Shown here piece by piece: positions 35,501-45,915 of a DNA stretch of 64,000 bases. Each line of letters starts with the position of its first letter. Position 1 is the first letter of the stretch. The notes beneath the pieces were generated by a model. The model ran no database searches. It worked only from the letters and a program-made list of their open reading frames with translations, and was not told the DNA's origin. The stretch lies in the NCBI RefSeq assembly GCF_019880545.1, contig NZ_JAINVW010000003.1, positions 1,302,001-1,366,000 of the forward strand. Reading direction: 5' to 3'. Position numbers and translations under genes: made by a program. Origin of the DNA: Flagellimonas meishanensis. Lineage in GTDB: Bacteria > Bacteroidota > Bacteroidia > Flavobacteriales > Flavobacteriaceae.

Positions 35501-36493
35501 TTAATCTTTATCCAATTTATATTTTGAAAGATCCATTCCGAATTCGAGGCCTTTGTTAAGTACCAATTCTTCCAATTCGGTCAGGGATTTTTTACCAAAG
35601 TTCCTGAACTTCATCAAATCGTTTTTGTTGAAGGAAACCAAGTCGCCCAACGTATCCACTTCCGCTGCTTTTAGGCAGTTTAGTGCCCTTACGGAAAGGT
35701 CCATGTCGACCAATTTGGTCTTCAACAGTTGCCTCATGTGCAACGATTCCTCATCATAGGTCTCGGTCTGGGCAATTTCATCGGCTTCCAGGGTTATGCG
35801 TTCGTCCGAAAACAGCATAAAGTGGTGTATCAATACCTTTGCAGCCTCTGTCAATGCATCTTTAGGGTGAATGGAACCGTCGGTAACGATCTCAAAGACC
35901 AATTTTTCATAATCGGTCTTCTGCTCTACCCTAAAGTTTTCAATACTGTATTTTACATTCTTCACAGGGGTGTACACGGAATCCACAGAAATACTTCCCA
36001 GAGGGGCATTGGATTTCTTGTTTTCCTCGGCGGGAACGTATCCGCGTCCCTTTTCAATGATGATTTCCATGTTGATGCTCACTTTGGGATCCATATTGCA
36101 GATCACCAAGTCTGGATTGAGCACCTGATATCCTGAAATGAACTTTTGGAAATCGCCAGCGGTCAATTGCTCTTTTCCACTAACGGAAATAGAAACTGTC
36201 TCGCTTTCAACATCATCAATCTGTCTCTTGAAACGGACCTGTTTCAGGTTCAATATGATTTCGGTGACGTCTTCAACAACACCTGGAATAACAGAGAATT
36301 CATGTTCAACTCCATCTATGCGCACAGAAGTGATGGCAAAACCTTCCAAGGAGGAAAGCAATACCCTTCTCAGCGCATTCCCAACTGTTAATCCATAGCC
36401 AGGTTCCAAAGGGCGAAATTCAAATTTCCCTTCGAAATCTGTTGAATCTATCATTATAACTTTATCGGGCTTCTGAAAATTAAGTAATGCCAT
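35501..36493 (-). CDS. rpoA: RNA polymerase alpha subunit
   Basis: 330 residues. The N-terminal dimerisation domain includes [24 protein letters not shown] (with residues changed to [11 protein letters not shown]), and the C-terminal DNA-binding domain (about 250-315) has [21 protein letters not shown] and [13 protein letters not shown]. It assembles RNA polymerase and contacts activators and UP-like elements. It sits between rpsD and rplQ as in the alpha operon. Confidence 0.99.
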   Translation of the reverse strand: MALLNFQKPDKVIMIDSTDFEGKFEFRPLEPGYGLTVGNALRRVLLSSLEGFAITSVRIDGVEHEFSVIPGVVEDVTEIILNLKQVRFKRQIDDVESETVSISVSGKEQLTAGDFQKFISGYQVLNPDLVICNMDPKVSINMEIIIEKGRGYVPAEENKKSNAPLGSISVDSVYTPVKNVKYSIENFRVEQKTDYEKLVFEIVTDGSIHPKDALTEAAKVLIHHFMLFSDERITLEADEIAQTETYDEESLHMRQLLKTKLVDMDLSVRALNCLKAAEVDTLGDLVSFNKNDLMKFRNFGKKSLTELEELVLNKGLEFGMDLSKYKLDKD

Positions 36494-36514
36494 AATTGGA
36501 TTAATGTTGAATTT

Positions 36515-37120
36515 TTATTTAGAGTATAATTCCACGATCAATTGTTCCTTGATGTTCTCGGGAATCTGTATTCTTTCAGGAGTGGTCACAAAGGTGCCCT
36601 CCTTCTTTTCAGAGTTCCAGGTGATCCATTCGTAAACGCTGCTATTGGCAGACAAGGAATCTTGAATGGACTGTACTGATTTCGATTTTTCCCTAACACC
36701 AACAACGTCTCCTGGTTTAAGGCTATAGGAAGGAATGTTCACCACATTGCCGTTCACGGTGATATGTCGGTGTGAGACCAACTGACGGGCTCCCCTTCTG
36801 GATGGTGCAATGCCCATACGGTACACCACATTGTCCAATCGGGCCTCGCACAATTGCAAAAGTACCTCACCGGTAACCCCTTCTTTTCTTTTGGCCTCTG
36901 CAAAGAGGTTTCTGAACTGGCGCTCCAAAATACCGTAGGTATATTTGGCTTTTTGTTTTTCCATCAACTGGACAGCATATTCCGATTTTTTGCCTCGGCG
37001 TCTGTTGTTACCGTGTTGTCCCGGAGGGTAATTTTTCTTTTCAAAAGACTTGTCGTCCCCGAATATCGCTTCTCCGAATTTTCTAGCGATTTTTGTTTTT
37101 GGTCCTGTGTATCTTGCCAT
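36515..37120 (-). CDS. rpsD: 30S ribosomal protein uS4
   Basis: 201 residues. The S4 RNA-binding domain is [34 protein letters not shown]. The N-terminus lacks the Cys cluster of the zinc form and instead has [13 protein letters not shown]. uS4 starts 30S assembly on 16S rRNA and in other bacteria represses its own operon. A 108-base gap separates it from rpsK. Confidence 0.98.
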   Translation of the reverse strand: MARYTGPKTKIARKFGEAIFGDDKSFEKKNYPPGQHGNNRRRGKKSEYAVQLMEKQKAKYTYGILERQFRNLFAEAKRKEGVTGEVLLQLCEARLDNVVYRMGIAPSRRGARQLVSHRHITVNGNVVNIPSYSLKPGDVVGVREKSKSVQSIQDSLSANSSVYEWITWNSEKKEGTFVTTPERIQIPENIKEQLIVELYSK

Positions 37121-37228
37121 CTTCTTTTAGTTTGAAAGTGCGATTATGAATTAAGGCTTATCCTTCGATAATCTAAACTGCACTGTCCTGAAGACCCTTT
37201 TTGGGGGCCATTTTGTTATACTTGATTA

Positions 37229-37621
37229 TTAAACTCTTCTTCTTTTTGGTGGTCTGCACCCATTGTGAGGAAGTGGGGTCACATCGATGATCTCGGTAAC
37301 CTCAATACCTGAGTTGTGAATGGAACGGATAGCTGATTCCCTACCATTTCCTGGTCCCTTTACATATACCTTTACCTTTCTAAGTCCTGCCTCATGTGCT
37401 GTTTTAGCACATTCTTCAGCAGCAACCTGGGCAGCGTACGGGGTGTTCTTTTTGGAACCTCGGAAGCCCATTTTTCCTGCGGATGACCATGATATCACAT
37501 CGCCCTTTTTGTTGGTAAGGGAGATGATGATGTTGTTAAAGGACGCCACAATGTGGGCCTCGCCGGTAGATTCTACTATTACCTTGCGCTTTTTAGCTGT
37601 TTTGGTACTTGCCTTTGCCAT
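37229..37621 (-). CDS. rpsK: 30S ribosomal protein uS11
   Basis: 130 residues. Family landmarks are [66 protein letters not shown], the last stretch being almost invariant. It lies in the platform of the small subunit. Gaps on both sides (about 104-108 bases) are large for this compact cluster. Confidence 0.98.
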   Translation of the reverse strand: MAKASTKTAKKRKVIVESTGEAHIVASFNNIIISLTNKKGDVISWSSAGKMGFRGSKKNTPYAAQVAAEECAKTAHEAGLRKVKVYVKGPGNGRESAIRSIHNSGIEVTEIIDVTPLPHNGCRPPKRRRV

Positions 37622-37629
37622 ATTTTTTA

Positions 37630-37715
37630 GTTTCTAGTGTTAGCTCTTAGTTATTGGAATCCTAGACTTTTACATTTCAAACAGATTCTTCTAACGTCTA
37701 AATACTAATGACTAC
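37630..37715. repeat. Dispersed-repeat-like filler between rpsM and rpsK
   Basis: On the minus strand this reads like the recurrent flavobacterial intergenic phrase TAGTCATTAGTATTTAGACG followed by TTAGAAGAATCTG and TCTAGGATTCC. It accounts for the wide gap here; I see no hairpin with a T-run in it. Confidence 0.4.
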
Positions 37716-37725
37716 TATCCTATTG

Positions 37726-38100
37726 TTATTTCGTTGCTTTCTTTTTGTTGGCAACTGTTTTTCTTTTTCCTTTTCTTGTCCTAGAGTTGTTCTTGGTACG
37801 TTGACCCCTTAAAGGCAATCCAGATCGGTGACGAATGCCCCTGTAGCAACCAATGTCCATCAAACGTTTGATGTTCAATTGGGTCTCGGAACGCAGTTCT
37901 CCCTCAATTTTGTATGAGGAAACAGCTTCCCTGATCCTTCCTATCTCGTCGTCGTTCCAATCGGAGACCTTGGCATCCTCGTCTACTTGGGCTTTTTTCA
38001 AAATTTCCTGGGCCCTACTTTTCCCGATACCGAAAATGTAGGTAAGTGAAATAACGCCACGTTTTTGTTTAGGTATGTCTACCCCTGCAATTCTTGCCAT
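37726..38100 (-). CDS. rpsM: 30S ribosomal protein uS13
   Basis: 124 residues. [33 protein letters not shown] at the start and the basic C-terminus [33 protein letters not shown] are standard. It contacts 16S rRNA in the head, the A- and P-site tRNAs and 23S rRNA. It follows rpmJ with two bases between coding regions. Confidence 0.98.
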   Translation of the reverse strand: MARIAGVDIPKQKRGVISLTYIFGIGKSRAQEILKKAQVDEDAKVSDWNDDEIGRIREAVSSYKIEGELRSETQLNIKRLMDIGCYRGIRHRSGLPLRGQRTKNNSRTRKGKRKTVANKKKATK

Positions 38101-38102
38101 AA

Positions 38103-38219
38103 TTACCCTTGTCTTTGTTTAAATCTAGGATTCTTTTTGTTGATTACGTATAATCTGCCTTTTCTGCGAACAATCTTGCATTCGGCACTTCTCTTCTTTA
38201 TTGATGCTCTTACTTTCAT
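38103..38219 (-). CDS. rpmJ: 50S ribosomal protein bL36
   Basis: 38 residues beginning [17 protein letters not shown] and ending NPRFKQRQG. Only Cys14 remains of the three Cys and one His that bind zinc in the classical form, so this is the zinc-independent C- variant. It is placed between infA and rpsM as in most bacteria. Confidence 0.97.
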   Translation of the reverse strand: MKVRASIKKRSAECKIVRRKGRLYVINKKNPRFKQRQG

Positions 38220-38222
38220 CGC

Positions 38223-38438
38223 TTAGTATCTGTAAGTAATTCTTGCTTTTGTTAAATCGTACGGGCTCATTTCCAACTTTACCTTGTCACCGGGGAGCAA
38301 TTTGATGTAATGCATGCGCATTTTCCCGGATATGTGCGCCGTGACCACGTGTCCGTTTTCCAATTCTACCCTGAACATTGCGTTTGACAATGCTTCAATG
38401 ATAGTCCCATCTTGTTCTATTGCCGGCTGTTTGGCCAT
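38223..38438 (-). CDS. infA: Translation initiation factor IF-1
   Basis: 71 residues. It is one S1-like OB domain with [43 protein letters not shown] and the end [10 protein letters not shown]. It blocks the A site of the 30S subunit during initiation. The gene lies three bases after secY and three before rpmJ; map and adk, which often separate secY and infA, are absent. Confidence 0.98.
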   Translation of the reverse strand: MAKQPAIEQDGTIIEALSNAMFRVELENGHVVTAHISGKMRMHYIKLLPGDKVKLEMSPYDLTKARITYRY

Positions 38439-38441
38439 AAA

Positions 38442-39785
38442 TTATGCTACTTTTCTATTTTTTCCGGTTTTCATCAAACCATCATAATGCCTGTTCAACA
38501 AATATGAATTTACCTGCTGCACAGTATCTATGGCCACACCTACCATAATCAATAGTGATGTGCCCCCATAGAAAAGGGCCCAACCTGCCTGAACGTCCAT
38601 CAACTTGACAACCACTGCGGGCAATACTGCCAAAAGGGCCAAGAAAACGGAACCTGGCAGGGTTATCAACGACATTATCTTGTCGAGAAAGTCCCCAGTT
38701 TCTTTTCCGGGACGAATACCCGGGATAAAACCTCCACTTCTTTTCAGGTCGTCGGCCATTTTATTGGTAGGCACGGTTATCGCTGTATAAAAGTAGGTGA
38801 ATATGATGATCAATATGGCAAATAGGATGTTGTAGGCCAACCCGAAAATGTCGGCAAACTGTACTTCCATCCATTGCCCTACCGCTGTATTGTTGAATGT
38901 TCTTCCCAATAAACTTGGAGCAAACATAATGGCCTGTGCAAAAATGATGGGCATTACCCCAGAGGCATTCAATTTGAGGGGGATATATTGCCTGGCCCCC
39001 ATAATGTTCTTTTCATAACCACCTGAAGCGGTCCTTCTGGCATATTGCACGGGTATTTGCCGCACTGCCATGACCAATAGCACACTGGCCAATATCACCA
39101 AGAACCAAACAATTACCTCGATCAACATGAACATGATGCCACCGGTATTATTTGTCGTTCTTGAAATGAATTCTTGAACGAAGGATTGTGGCAATGTTGC
39201 AATGATCCCAATCATGATCAAAAGAGAGATACCGTTTCCGATACCTTTATCGGTTATCTTTTCTCCCAACCACATGGCAAACACACAGCCTGTTACCAAT
39301 ATGATCACGGCTGGAATTATGAAATCGGGGCCCTTACCCAACACAAAAGCGCTGTCTGGAACACCCAATGCTCCCAATCCATACAAATAGGCAGGCGCCT
39401 GAACAATACAGATTCCTATAGTCAACCATCTTGTAATCTGGTTGATGGTCTTACGACCACTTTCACCTTCTTTCTGCAATTTTTGCAGGTAGGGAATGGC
39501 AATACCCATCAGCTGCACCACAATGGAGGCCGATATGTAGGGCATGATACCCAGAGCAAAAACGGATGCATTGGCAAATGCACCTCCGGTAAAAGCATTA
39601 AGAATTCCTAAAATACCTTGTTCGGTATTTGAGGTCAATTGTGCCAATTGGTTGGTATCTATACCCGGAAGTACGATTTGGGCACCGAAACGATATACCA
39701 AGAGCAACCCAAGGGTAACTATGATCCGTTGTCTCAGTTCCTCTATCTTCCAGATATTTGATATGGTCTCAATAAATTTCTTCAT
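38442..39785 (-). CDS. secY: Protein translocase subunit SecY
   Basis: 447 residues with ten membrane helices. Markers are FGAQIVLPGIDTNQL, GIMPYISASIVVQLMGIAIPYLQKLQKEGE (gate region), GKGIGNGISLLIMIGI-like helix 5 and NKMADDLKRSGGFIPGIRPGKET (cytoplasmic loop C5). It forms the membrane channel with SecE and SecG. It follows rplO in the spc order with a 12-base gap. Confidence 0.98.
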   Translation of the reverse strand: MKKFIETISNIWKIEELRQRIIVTLGLLLVYRFGAQIVLPGIDTNQLAQLTSNTEQGILGILNAFTGGAFANASVFALGIMPYISASIVVQLMGIAIPYLQKLQKEGESGRKTINQITRWLTIGICIVQAPAYLYGLGALGVPDSAFVLGKGPDFIIPAVIILVTGCVFAMWLGEKITDKGIGNGISLLIMIGIIATLPQSFVQEFISRTTNNTGGIMFMLIEVIVWFLVILASVLLVMAVRQIPVQYARRTASGGYEKNIMGARQYIPLKLNASGVMPIIFAQAIMFAPSLLGRTFNNTAVGQWMEVQFADIFGLAYNILFAILIIIFTYFYTAITVPTNKMADDLKRSGGFIPGIRPGKETGDFLDKIMSLITLPGSVFLALLAVLPAVVVKLMDVQAGWALFYGGTSLLIMVGVAIDTVQQVNSYLLNRHYDGLMKTGKNRKVA

Positions 39786-39796
39786 GCTTTTTTGCC

Positions 39797-40249
39797 TTAT
39801 AAACTTACTGCTTCTCCTCCTGCTGCTTCTATTGCTGCCTTGGCCGATGCAGTAAATTTATGTACAGATACTTTTAGGGCGGCCTTTAATTCACCATCTC
39901 CCAAAATTTTCACCAAATCGTTTTTGTGGGCCAATCTGTTCTCAATCAAGGTGTCCAAGGTAATTTCCTTTTTCACGGCACCACTATCGACCAATTCCTG
40001 CAATTTGCCCAAATTGATTCCCCTGTATTCCTTTCTGTTGATGTTCTTGAACCCAAATTTTGGTACACGTCGCTGCAAAGGCATTTGACCTCCCTCGAAA
40101 CCAATTTTCTTGGAATATCCTGATCTTGACTTGGCACCTTTGTGTCCACGGGTGGAAGTTCCTCCTTTTCCAGAGCCTTCTCCTCTTCCTACGCGTTTTC
40201 CTTCTTTATGAACAGCGCCTTCTGCTGGTTTTAGATTGTGTAAATCCAT
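39797..40249 (-). CDS. rplO: 50S ribosomal protein uL15
   Basis: 150 residues. The glycine-rich basic N-terminus KRVGRGEGSGKGGTSTRGHKGAKSRSGY and FEGGQMPLQRRVPKFGFKN are the family signature; VHKFTASAKAAIEAAGG ends the protein. It is a late assembly protein of the large subunit. Confidence 0.98.
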   Translation of the reverse strand: MDLHNLKPAEGAVHKEGKRVGRGEGSGKGGTSTRGHKGAKSRSGYSKKIGFEGGQMPLQRRVPKFGFKNINRKEYRGINLGKLQELVDSGAVKKEITLDTLIENRLAHKNDLVKILGDGELKAALKVSVHKFTASAKAAIEAAGGEAVSL

Positions 40250-40262
40250 CTGCCGATATATT

Positions 40263-40442
40263 TTAAGCTTCCTCGGTGGAAACCAAGTGTTTGACCTTAT
40301 TTATCATTCCAAGGATATTGGGTGTGGCCTCGTGTTCCACAACATGTCCTATCTTGCGCAATCCAAGAGCCTCCAAAGTCCTCTTTTGGTTCTGTGGCCT
40401 TTTGATAGCGCTCCGTACTTGTTTTACCTTAATCTTTGACAT
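40263..40442 (-). CDS. rpmD: 50S ribosomal protein uL30
   Basis: 59 residues, too short for many gene callers. It starts MSKIKVKQVRSAIKRPQNQK and continues LEALGLRKIGHVVEHEATPN, the standard L30 core. It lies between rpsE (12-base gap) and rplO (13-base gap) as in the spc operon. Confidence 0.97.
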   Translation of the reverse strand: MSKIKVKQVRSAIKRPQNQKRTLEALGLRKIGHVVEHEATPNILGMINKVKHLVSTEEA

Positions 40443-40454
40443 AATATCCTCTAT

Positions 40455-40979
40455 TTATCCCTTAAAGACTTTTTCCAAAGAAACACCTCTTTGTTTTGCA
40501 ACAACATTGGCACTCCTTAATTGTAACAAGGCATCAAAGGTAGCCTTTACTACATTGTGTGGGTTGGAAGATCCCTGCGATTTTGACAGTACATCATGTA
40601 CCCCAACGGCCTCCAATACCGCCCTAACAGCTCCACCGGCTATAACCCCGGTACCAGGAGATGCAGGTTTAACATAAACTCTCGCGCCTCCGTACTTTCC
40701 TTTTTGCTCGTGGGGAAGGGTACTCTTGCTCAATGGGATGCGAACCAAGTTCTTTTTGGCATCTTCAATGGCCTTGGCAATGGCAGTGGCAACTTCCTTG
40801 GATTTACCCAAACCATGTCCCACAACACCATTTTCATCACCAACCACGACTATGGCCGAAAAACCAAAGGCTCTACCACCTTTTGTTACCTTGGTAACCC
40901 GTTGTACTCCAACCAAACGGTCTTTCAACTCCAGTCCACCTGGCTTTACTATTTCTACATTTTTGTATTTCTGGTACAT
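40455..40979 (-). CDS. rpsE: 30S ribosomal protein uS5
   Basis: 174 residues. The N-terminal double-stranded-RNA-like domain ([28 protein letters not shown]) and the C-terminal domain with [33 protein letters not shown] are intact. It is needed for translational accuracy and mRNA unwinding. It follows rplR with a seven-base gap. Confidence 0.98.
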   Translation of the reverse strand: MYQKYKNVEIVKPGGLELKDRLVGVQRVTKVTKGGRAFGFSAIVVVGDENGVVGHGLGKSKEVATAIAKAIEDAKKNLVRIPLSKSTLPHEQKGKYGGARVYVKPASPGTGVIAGGAVRAVLEAVGVHDVLSKSQGSSNPHNVVKATFDALLQLRSANVVAKQRGVSLEKVFKG

Positions 40980-40986
40980 AGTCTTA

Positions 40987-41340
40987 TTAGAATTTTAGTC
41001 CGGCTTCCCTTGCGCCTTCAGCCAATGATTTAACTCTTCCGTGGTAAAGGTTTCCACCCCTGTCAAAAGCCACAGTTTCAATGCCCAGCTTAAGTGCTTT
41101 TCCGGCAATGGCCTTTCCAACATTGCTGGCAACCTCAATTTTTGCACCTTTGGAATCCACATCTTTATCTCTAGATGAGGCGGATGCCAAGGTGATTCCC
41201 TTATTGTCGTCAATCAATTGGGCGTATATTTCCTTATTGCTCCTAAAAACGGAAAGTCTTGGTCTGTTTTCTGTACCAAAGGATACTTTTCGTATTCTTC
41301 TGCGGATGCGTAATTTTCTTTCAGTTGTTGATAGTCCCAT
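40987..41340 (-). CDS. rplR: 50S ribosomal protein uL18
   Basis: 117 residues from ATG 41340; the frame is open to a TTG at 41352 but [18 protein letters not shown] is the family start. [22 protein letters not shown] and [26 protein letters not shown] complete it. It binds 5S rRNA together with uL5. Confidence 0.97.
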   Translation of the reverse strand: MGLSTTERKLRIRRRIRKVSFGTENRPRLSVFRSNKEIYAQLIDDNKGITLASASSRDKDVDSKGAKIEVASNVGKAIAGKALKLGIETVAFDRGGNLYHGRVKSLAEGAREAGLKF

Positions 41341-41352
41341 ATTCCAAATCAA

Positions 41353-41895
41353 TTATGCTGATTTACCTGCTTTTCTTCTTAGTTGCTCACCTACAAACTT
41401 GATTCCCTTTCCTTTGTAAGGTTCTGGCTTACGGAAAGATCTGATTTTGGCGGCTACTTGGCCCACCAATTGTTTGTCGTGCGAGGTAAGTTTTACGATA
41501 GGGTTCTTTCCTTTTTCAGATACGGTTTCAATCTTCACCTCTGGAGCAATGTCCAGAACGATGTTGTGCGAAAAACCAAGCGCCAAATCCAACTTCTGTC
41601 CTTGGTTGCTCGCTCTGTAACCAACTCCAACAAGTTCCAATTCCTTGGTCCATCCCTTGGAAACACCTTTTACCATATTATTGATCAAGGCACGGTACAA
41701 ACCATGCTTGGCCTTGATTTCCTTGCTATCGGATGGTCTTTCCAAAACAACGTTGGCATCCTCTACCTTTACCGCAACCCCTGAAAATTCTTGGGATAGT
41801 TCTCCAAGCTTACCTTTAACGGTGACCATGTGGTCGTTGACCTCTACGGTAACCCCTTCTGGGATTGCTACTGGATTGTTACCTATTCTTGACAT
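41353..41895 (-). CDS. rplF: 50S ribosomal protein uL6
   Basis: 180 residues, two repeated L6 domains. Start MSRIGNNPVAIPEGVTV, middle GVSKGWTKELELVGVGYRA, and the C-terminal rRNA-binding signature FRKPEPYKGKGIKF. It lies near the factor-binding site. Eighteen bases separate it from rpsH. Confidence 0.98.
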   Translation of the reverse strand: MSRIGNNPVAIPEGVTVEVNDHMVTVKGKLGELSQEFSGVAVKVEDANVVLERPSDSKEIKAKHGLYRALINNMVKGVSKGWTKELELVGVGYRASNQGQKLDLALGFSHNIVLDIAPEVKIETVSEKGKNPIVKLTSHDKQLVGQVAAKIRSFRKPEPYKGKGIKFVGEQLRRKAGKSA

Positions 41896-41913
41896 TTTCT
41901 ACTCTTTTCTCAA

Positions 41914-42312
41914 TTAATATACGTAGCACAAAACCTCGCCGCCCACGTTTTCATGCTTGGCCTGCTTGCTGGTCATTACCCCATGTGATGTGGAGACGAT
42001 GGCAACGCCCAAGCCATTAAGCACCCTGGGAAGCTCATCAGAACCAACATACTTGCGAAGTCCTGGTTTACTTACGCGCTGTAATTTCTTTATTACTGGC
42101 TCCTTGGTAAACTTGTCGTACTTCAAGGCAATTTTGATGTTGCCCTGTACTTTGTCATCCTCGAACTTATAACTCAAGATATAGCCCTGATCGAACAATA
42201 TCTTTGTAATCTGCTTTTTAAGATTGGAAGCGGGTATGTCCACTACCTTATGACCTGCCTTGTTGGCATTTCTTATTCTGGTCAAGTAATCTGAAATTGG
42301 ATCTGTAAGCAT
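41914..42312 (-). CDS. rpsH: 30S ribosomal protein uS8
   Basis: 132 residues. [18 protein letters not shown] opens the protein and the C-terminal [36 protein letters not shown] is typical. In E. coli S8 represses the spc operon by binding near rplE; whether this holds here is not known. Confidence 0.98.
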   Translation of the reverse strand: MLTDPISDYLTRIRNANKAGHKVVDIPASNLKKQITKILFDQGYILSYKFEDDKVQGNIKIALKYDKFTKEPVIKKLQRVSKPGLRKYVGSDELPRVLNGLGVAIVSTSHGVMTSKQAKHENVGGEVLCYVY

Positions 42313-42329
42313 CTCTTTTCTTTATCTAT

Positions 42330-42599
42330 TTACCAACTAGCCTTTTTAACTCCTGGAATCAAGCCCTTATTGGCCATTTCCCTAAATGTAACCCTGGAAA
42401 TACCGAATGTTCTCATGTATCCTCTTGGTCTTCCGGTCAATTTGCAACGATTGCGCATACGCACAGGTGAAGCGTTCTTAGGAAGCTTTTGGAGTGCTTC
42501 GTAGTCTCCGGCTTCTTTAAGAGCTTTCCTTTTCTCTGCATATTTTGCAACCATTTTTGCCCTTTTCCTTTCACGGGCTTTCATTGATTCCTTGGCCAT
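42330..42599 (-). CDS. rpsN: 30S ribosomal protein uS14 (zinc-independent long form)
   Basis: 89 residues, the long form. [27 protein letters not shown] is conserved, but there is no CxxC pair, so this is the C- type that needs no zinc. It sits two bases after rplE as in the spc operon. Confidence 0.98.
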   Translation of the reverse strand: MAKESMKARERKRAKMVAKYAEKRKALKEAGDYEALQKLPKNASPVRMRNRCKLTGRPRGYMRTFGISRVTFREMANKGLIPGVKKASW

Positions 42600-42601
42600 A
42601 T

Positions 42602-43153
42602 TCAGTTCTTTTTAAAGGGTAATCCCAATTCAGTTAACAATGATTTTGCTTCTTTGTCCGTCTCAGCCGACGTTACAAAGGTTATATCCATTCCGTTTAT
42701 CCTATTGATCTTGTCAATATTGATCTCTGGAAAGATGATCTGCTCGGTTATCCCTAGGTTATAATTTCCCCTACCGTCAAATCCATTGGCCTTGACCCCT
42801 TGGAAATCGCGTACCCTTGGAAGGGCACTGGTAATCAGCCTATCCAAAAATTCGTACATGCGCTCTCCTCTTAGGGTAACCTTGGCCCCAATGGGCATTC
42901 CCTTTCTCAGTTTGAAGGAAGCCACATCCTTTTTGGATATGGTGGCCACTGCCTTTTGCCCTGTAATGTTGCTCAGCTCTTCCACAGCGTGGTCGATCAA
43001 CTTTTTGTCGGACACGGCAGCACCTACACCCCGGCTAACCACTATTTTTTCCAATTTGGGAACCTGCATCACGTTCTTGTACCCAAATTCTTCTGAAAGC
43101 GCCTTGATCACGCGCTCCTTATATTCTTGCTTTAATCTTGGAATGTAACTCAT
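42602..43153 (-). CDS. rplE: 50S ribosomal protein uL5
   Basis: 183 residues. [40 protein letters not shown] starts the protein; [26 protein letters not shown] and the end [24 protein letters not shown] are standard. It holds 5S rRNA and touches the P-site tRNA. Confidence 0.98.
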   Translation of the reverse strand: MSYIPRLKQEYKERVIKALSEEFGYKNVMQVPKLEKIVVSRGVGAAVSDKKLIDHAVEELSNITGQKAVATISKKDVASFKLRKGMPIGAKVTLRGERMYEFLDRLITSALPRVRDFQGVKANGFDGRGNYNLGITEQIIFPEINIDKINRINGMDITFVTSAETDKEAKSLLTELGLPFKKN

Positions 43154-43155
43154 GA

Positions 43156-43470
43156 CTAAATTACTTCATTGGATTTTTTAGAAAACCTTACTTTCTTTCC
43201 GTCCCTCATCTCAAATCCAACCCGTGTGGCCTCGCCAGACTTTGGATCGATCAATGATAGATTGGAAATGTGCATGGGGGCTTCCTTTTTTATTATGCCT
43301 CCTTGTGGGTTCTTTGCACTTGGCTTTTCATGCTTGGACACCATGTTGACGCCCTCCACAATAGCCTTGTTCTTTTCCCGGTCCACGCGAAGCACCTTGC
43401 CTTCACTGCCCTTGTGGTCACCAGCTATGACTGTTACAGTATCCCCTACCTTTATTTTCAACTTGATCAT
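43156..43470 (-). CDS. rplX: 50S ribosomal protein uL24
   Basis: 104 residues. The KOW motif is [35 protein letters not shown], followed by [22 protein letters not shown]. It starts 50S assembly. It lies two bases before rplE and 11 after rplN. Confidence 0.98.
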   Translation of the reverse strand: MIKLKIKVGDTVTVIAGDHKGSEGKVLRVDREKNKAIVEGVNMVSKHEKPSAKNPQGGIIKKEAPMHISNLSLIDPKSGEATRVGFEMRDGKKVRFSKKSNEVI

Positions 43471-43481
43471 TTGTATTTCTT

Positions 43482-43850
43482 TTAAAGCACTTCAGGTGCC
43501 AATGAAACAATCTTCATGAACTGTCTGTCCCTAAGCTCCCTGGCAACCGGTCCAAAAACCCGTGTGCCTCTCATCTCTCCCGTAGGGTTCAACAATACAC
43601 AGGCATTGTCATCAAATCGGATGTAGGAACCATCAGGTCTCCGTACTTCTTTCTTTGTTCTAACAACAACTGCTGTTGAAACCGAACCTTTTTTTACGGT
43701 ACCATTTGGAGTGGCTTCTTTTACGGTGACTACAATTTTGTCACCCAAGGAAGCATACCTTCTTTTTGTTCCTCCAAGTACACGGATCGTAAGCACTTCC
43801 TTAGCACCTGTATTGTCCGCAACCTTTAGTCTTGATTCTTGCTGTACCAT
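43482..43850 (-). CDS. rplN: 50S ribosomal protein uL14
   Basis: 122 residues. [37 protein letters not shown] and the end [20 protein letters not shown] are family-typical. It contributes to bridges with the small subunit. Two bases separate it from rpsQ. Confidence 0.98.
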   Translation of the reverse strand: MVQQESRLKVADNTGAKEVLTIRVLGGTKRRYASLGDKIVVTVKEATPNGTVKKGSVSTAVVVRTKKEVRRPDGSYIRFDDNACVLLNPTGEMRGTRVFGPVARELRDRQFMKIVSLAPEVL

Positions 43851-43852
43851 AA

Positions 43853-44110
43853 TTATTTAGCTCTTTCAAGGATTTCTACCAACCTCCAGCACTTTGTCTT
43901 GCTCAAGGGTCTGGTTTCCATTATTTTAACGGTGTCACCTTCGTTGCAATCGTTCTTCTCATCGTGGGCTACATACTTCTTGGTCTTCAAAACGAATTTC
44001 CCGTACATGGGATGCTTAACCCGTTTTACCTCAGAAACCACAATTGATTTCTCCATTTTGTTGCTGGTAACAACGCCTATTCTTTCTTTTCTTAAATTTC
44101 TGTTTTCCAT
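43853..44110 (-). CDS. rpsQ: 30S ribosomal protein uS17
   Basis: 85 residues. [48 protein letters not shown] and [25 protein letters not shown] cover the whole OB-fold protein. It is a primary 16S rRNA binder. It follows rpmC by 13 bases. Confidence 0.98.
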   Translation of the reverse strand: MENRNLRKERIGVVTSNKMEKSIVVSEVKRVKHPMYGKFVLKTKKYVAHDEKNDCNEGDTVKIMETRPLSKTKCWRLVEILERAK

Positions 44111-44123
44111 AAGGCAGAACCAA

Positions 44124-44315
44124 TTATTGTAATTCCCTTTTTGTTAATTCTGTTGCAAGTCGTGCCACGGTCCTTCTTGTGTTCCGTATTTGTAAAGGAT
44201 TTTCCAAAGGAGTAACGGCATGTGCCATTTTTAGGTCCGCATGTTGCTTTTTGAACTCGGCCAACCTCTCCTTTAGTTCTTCAATTGAAAGTTCTTTTAT
44301 TTCTGATTGTCTCAT
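44124..44315 (-). CDS. rpmC: 50S ribosomal protein uL29
   Basis: 63 residues from ATG 44315 ([18 protein letters not shown]); a TTG at 44327 extends the frame by four codons but adds nothing family-like. It is a two-helix protein at the exit tunnel near the SRP and trigger-factor site. The end [20 protein letters not shown] is standard. Confidence 0.97.
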   Translation of the reverse strand: MRQSEIKELSIEELKERLAEFKKQHADLKMAHAVTPLENPLQIRNTRRTVARLATELTKRELQ

Positions 44316-44334
44316 CTTTCTTCTCAATTAAAAA

Positions 44335-44754
44335 TTAAGCGGAATAATCCCTAGCTACCACAAACTTGGTCTTTACCGGTAATTTCTGTGCCGCAAGTCG
44401 CAAGGCTTCCTTGGCAATATCCATGGGAACACCGGCAACCTCGAACATGATTCTTCCTGGTTTAACCACGGCCACCCAATATTCTGGAGCACCTTTTCCT
44501 TTACCCATACGTACCTCAAGTGGTTTTTTGGTGATGGGCTTGTCTGGAAAAATCTTGATCCACAGCTGACCTTGTCTTTTCATATATCTTGTCGCAGCAA
44601 TACGTGCAGCCTCTATTTGACGGGAGGTAATGAATTCGGAATCCAAGGACTTGATACCGAACATTCCGTTGGAAAGCTGGTGGCCCCTTTGTGAAATTCC
44701 CTTCATACGCCCTTTCTGGGCCTTACGAAACTTTGTTCTTTTTGGCTGTAACAT
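44335..44754 (-). CDS. rplP: 50S ribosomal protein uL16
   Basis: 139 residues. [19 protein letters not shown] starts it; [27 protein letters not shown] and [15 protein letters not shown] are conserved. It contacts A-site tRNA at the peptidyl-transferase centre. Confidence 0.98.
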   Translation of the reverse strand: MLQPKRTKFRKAQKGRMKGISQRGHQLSNGMFGIKSLDSEFITSRQIEAARIAATRYMKRQGQLWIKIFPDKPITKKPLEVRMGKGKGAPEYWVAVVKPGRIMFEVAGVPMDIAKEALRLAAQKLPVKTKFVVARDYSA

Positions 44755-44773
44755 TTTCGCTTACTTTATCTTA

Positions 44774-45490
44774 TTACTTTCTACGGCGTACTTTTTTGCC
44801 TTCCTGCTTACCTGCTTTTGCTGGGCTCTTGGAGGATAGGCCCACTAATGGGGACAAATCCCGCTTTCCATAAACCTCACCATTCATGATCCATACCTTG
44901 ATGCCCAACCTGCCATAGGTGGTGTGGGCTTCGTGAAGTGCATAATCAACATCTGCCCTAAAGGTGGACAATGGAATCCTTCCTTCCTTGTATGATTCTG
45001 AACGTGCCATCTCAGCCCCATTCAATCGTCCGGAAATCTGGACCTTTATTCCTTCAGCGTTCATCCGCATTGCGGCGGCAATGGCCATTTTAATGGCCCT
45101 TCTGTAAGAAATACGGCTTTCAATCTGTCTCGCTATACTGGCTGCTACCAAATTGGCATCCAGTTCAGGTCTTTTTATTTCATGTATATTGATCTGAACC
45201 TCTTTGTTGGTGATTTTCTTAAGCTCTTCCTTAAGTTTATCCACCTCTTGTCCTCCCTTACCGATAATGATCCCAGGTCTTGCCGTGGTGATGGTTATGG
45301 TAATGAGCTTTAAGGTTCTTTCTATGATCACCCTTGACACGCTGGCCTTGGCCAATCGCGCATGGACATATTTTCTTATTTTGTCATCCTCAGCCAGCTT
45401 ATCGCCGTAATCGTTTCCTCCATACCAGTTGGATTCCCATCCTCTGATAATTCCCAAGCGATTTCCTATTGGATTGGTCTTTTGTCCCAT
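44774..45490 (-). CDS. rpsC: 30S ribosomal protein uS3
   Basis: 238 residues from ATG 45490 ([20 protein letters not shown]); the longer open frame to 45544 overlaps the rplV coding end. The KH domain has [63 protein letters not shown] marks the C-terminal domain, and the end is basic (KKVRRRK). It helps unwind mRNA at the entry channel. Confidence 0.97.
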   Translation of the reverse strand: MGQKTNPIGNRLGIIRGWESNWYGGNDYGDKLAEDDKIRKYVHARLAKASVSRVIIERTLKLITITITTARPGIIIGKGGQEVDKLKEELKKITNKEVQINIHEIKRPELDANLVAASIARQIESRISYRRAIKMAIAAAMRMNAEGIKVQISGRLNGAEMARSESYKEGRIPLSTFRADVDYALHEAHTTYGRLGIKVWIMNGEVYGKRDLSPLVGLSSKSPAKAGKQEGKKVRRRK

Positions 45491-45500
45491 ATTTTCTCTT

Positions 45501-45908
45501 CTAGCTTTGAACGTTGTTACTGGATTCCAACACCATGGTGACATGGTTGGAACGCTTTCTGATTCTATGTGCCCTGCCCTGTGGAGCCGGTCTCAATCGC
45601 TTCAACATGGTTCCACCATCCACACGGATTTCCTTAATATAAAGGTCGGCTTCCTCTATGTTGGCCTCCTCGTTTTTAGCCTCCCAGTTGGCAATGGCGG
45701 ATAGCAAAAGCTTTTCCAATCTTCTTGAAGCCTCTTTTTGATTGAACTTCAGTATGGCCAAAGCCTTTTCCACTTGTTTTCCTCTCACCAAGTCGGCTAC
45801 CAAGCGCATTTTTCTAGGTGATGTTGGACAATTGTTAAGCTTTGCAATAGCAAGCTGCTTCTTTTCTTCCTTTAACCTTTCGGCCGTTTGTCTTTTACGA
45901 ACTCCCAT
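45501..45908 (-). CDS. rplV: 50S ribosomal protein uL22
   Basis: 135 residues. [26 protein letters not shown] and [31 protein letters not shown], the latter including the tunnel-lining hairpin with the APQGRA tip, identify it. Its N-terminal 25 residues are a charged extension ([19 protein letters not shown]). Seven bases separate it from rpsS. Confidence 0.98.
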   Translation of the reverse strand: MGVRKRQTAERLKEEKKQLAIAKLNNCPTSPRKMRLVADLVRGKQVEKALAILKFNQKEASRRLEKLLLSAIANWEAKNEEANIEEADLYIKEIRVDGGTMLKRLRPAPQGRAHRIRKRSNHVTMVLESSNNVQS

Positions 45909-45915
45909 AGCTTAC

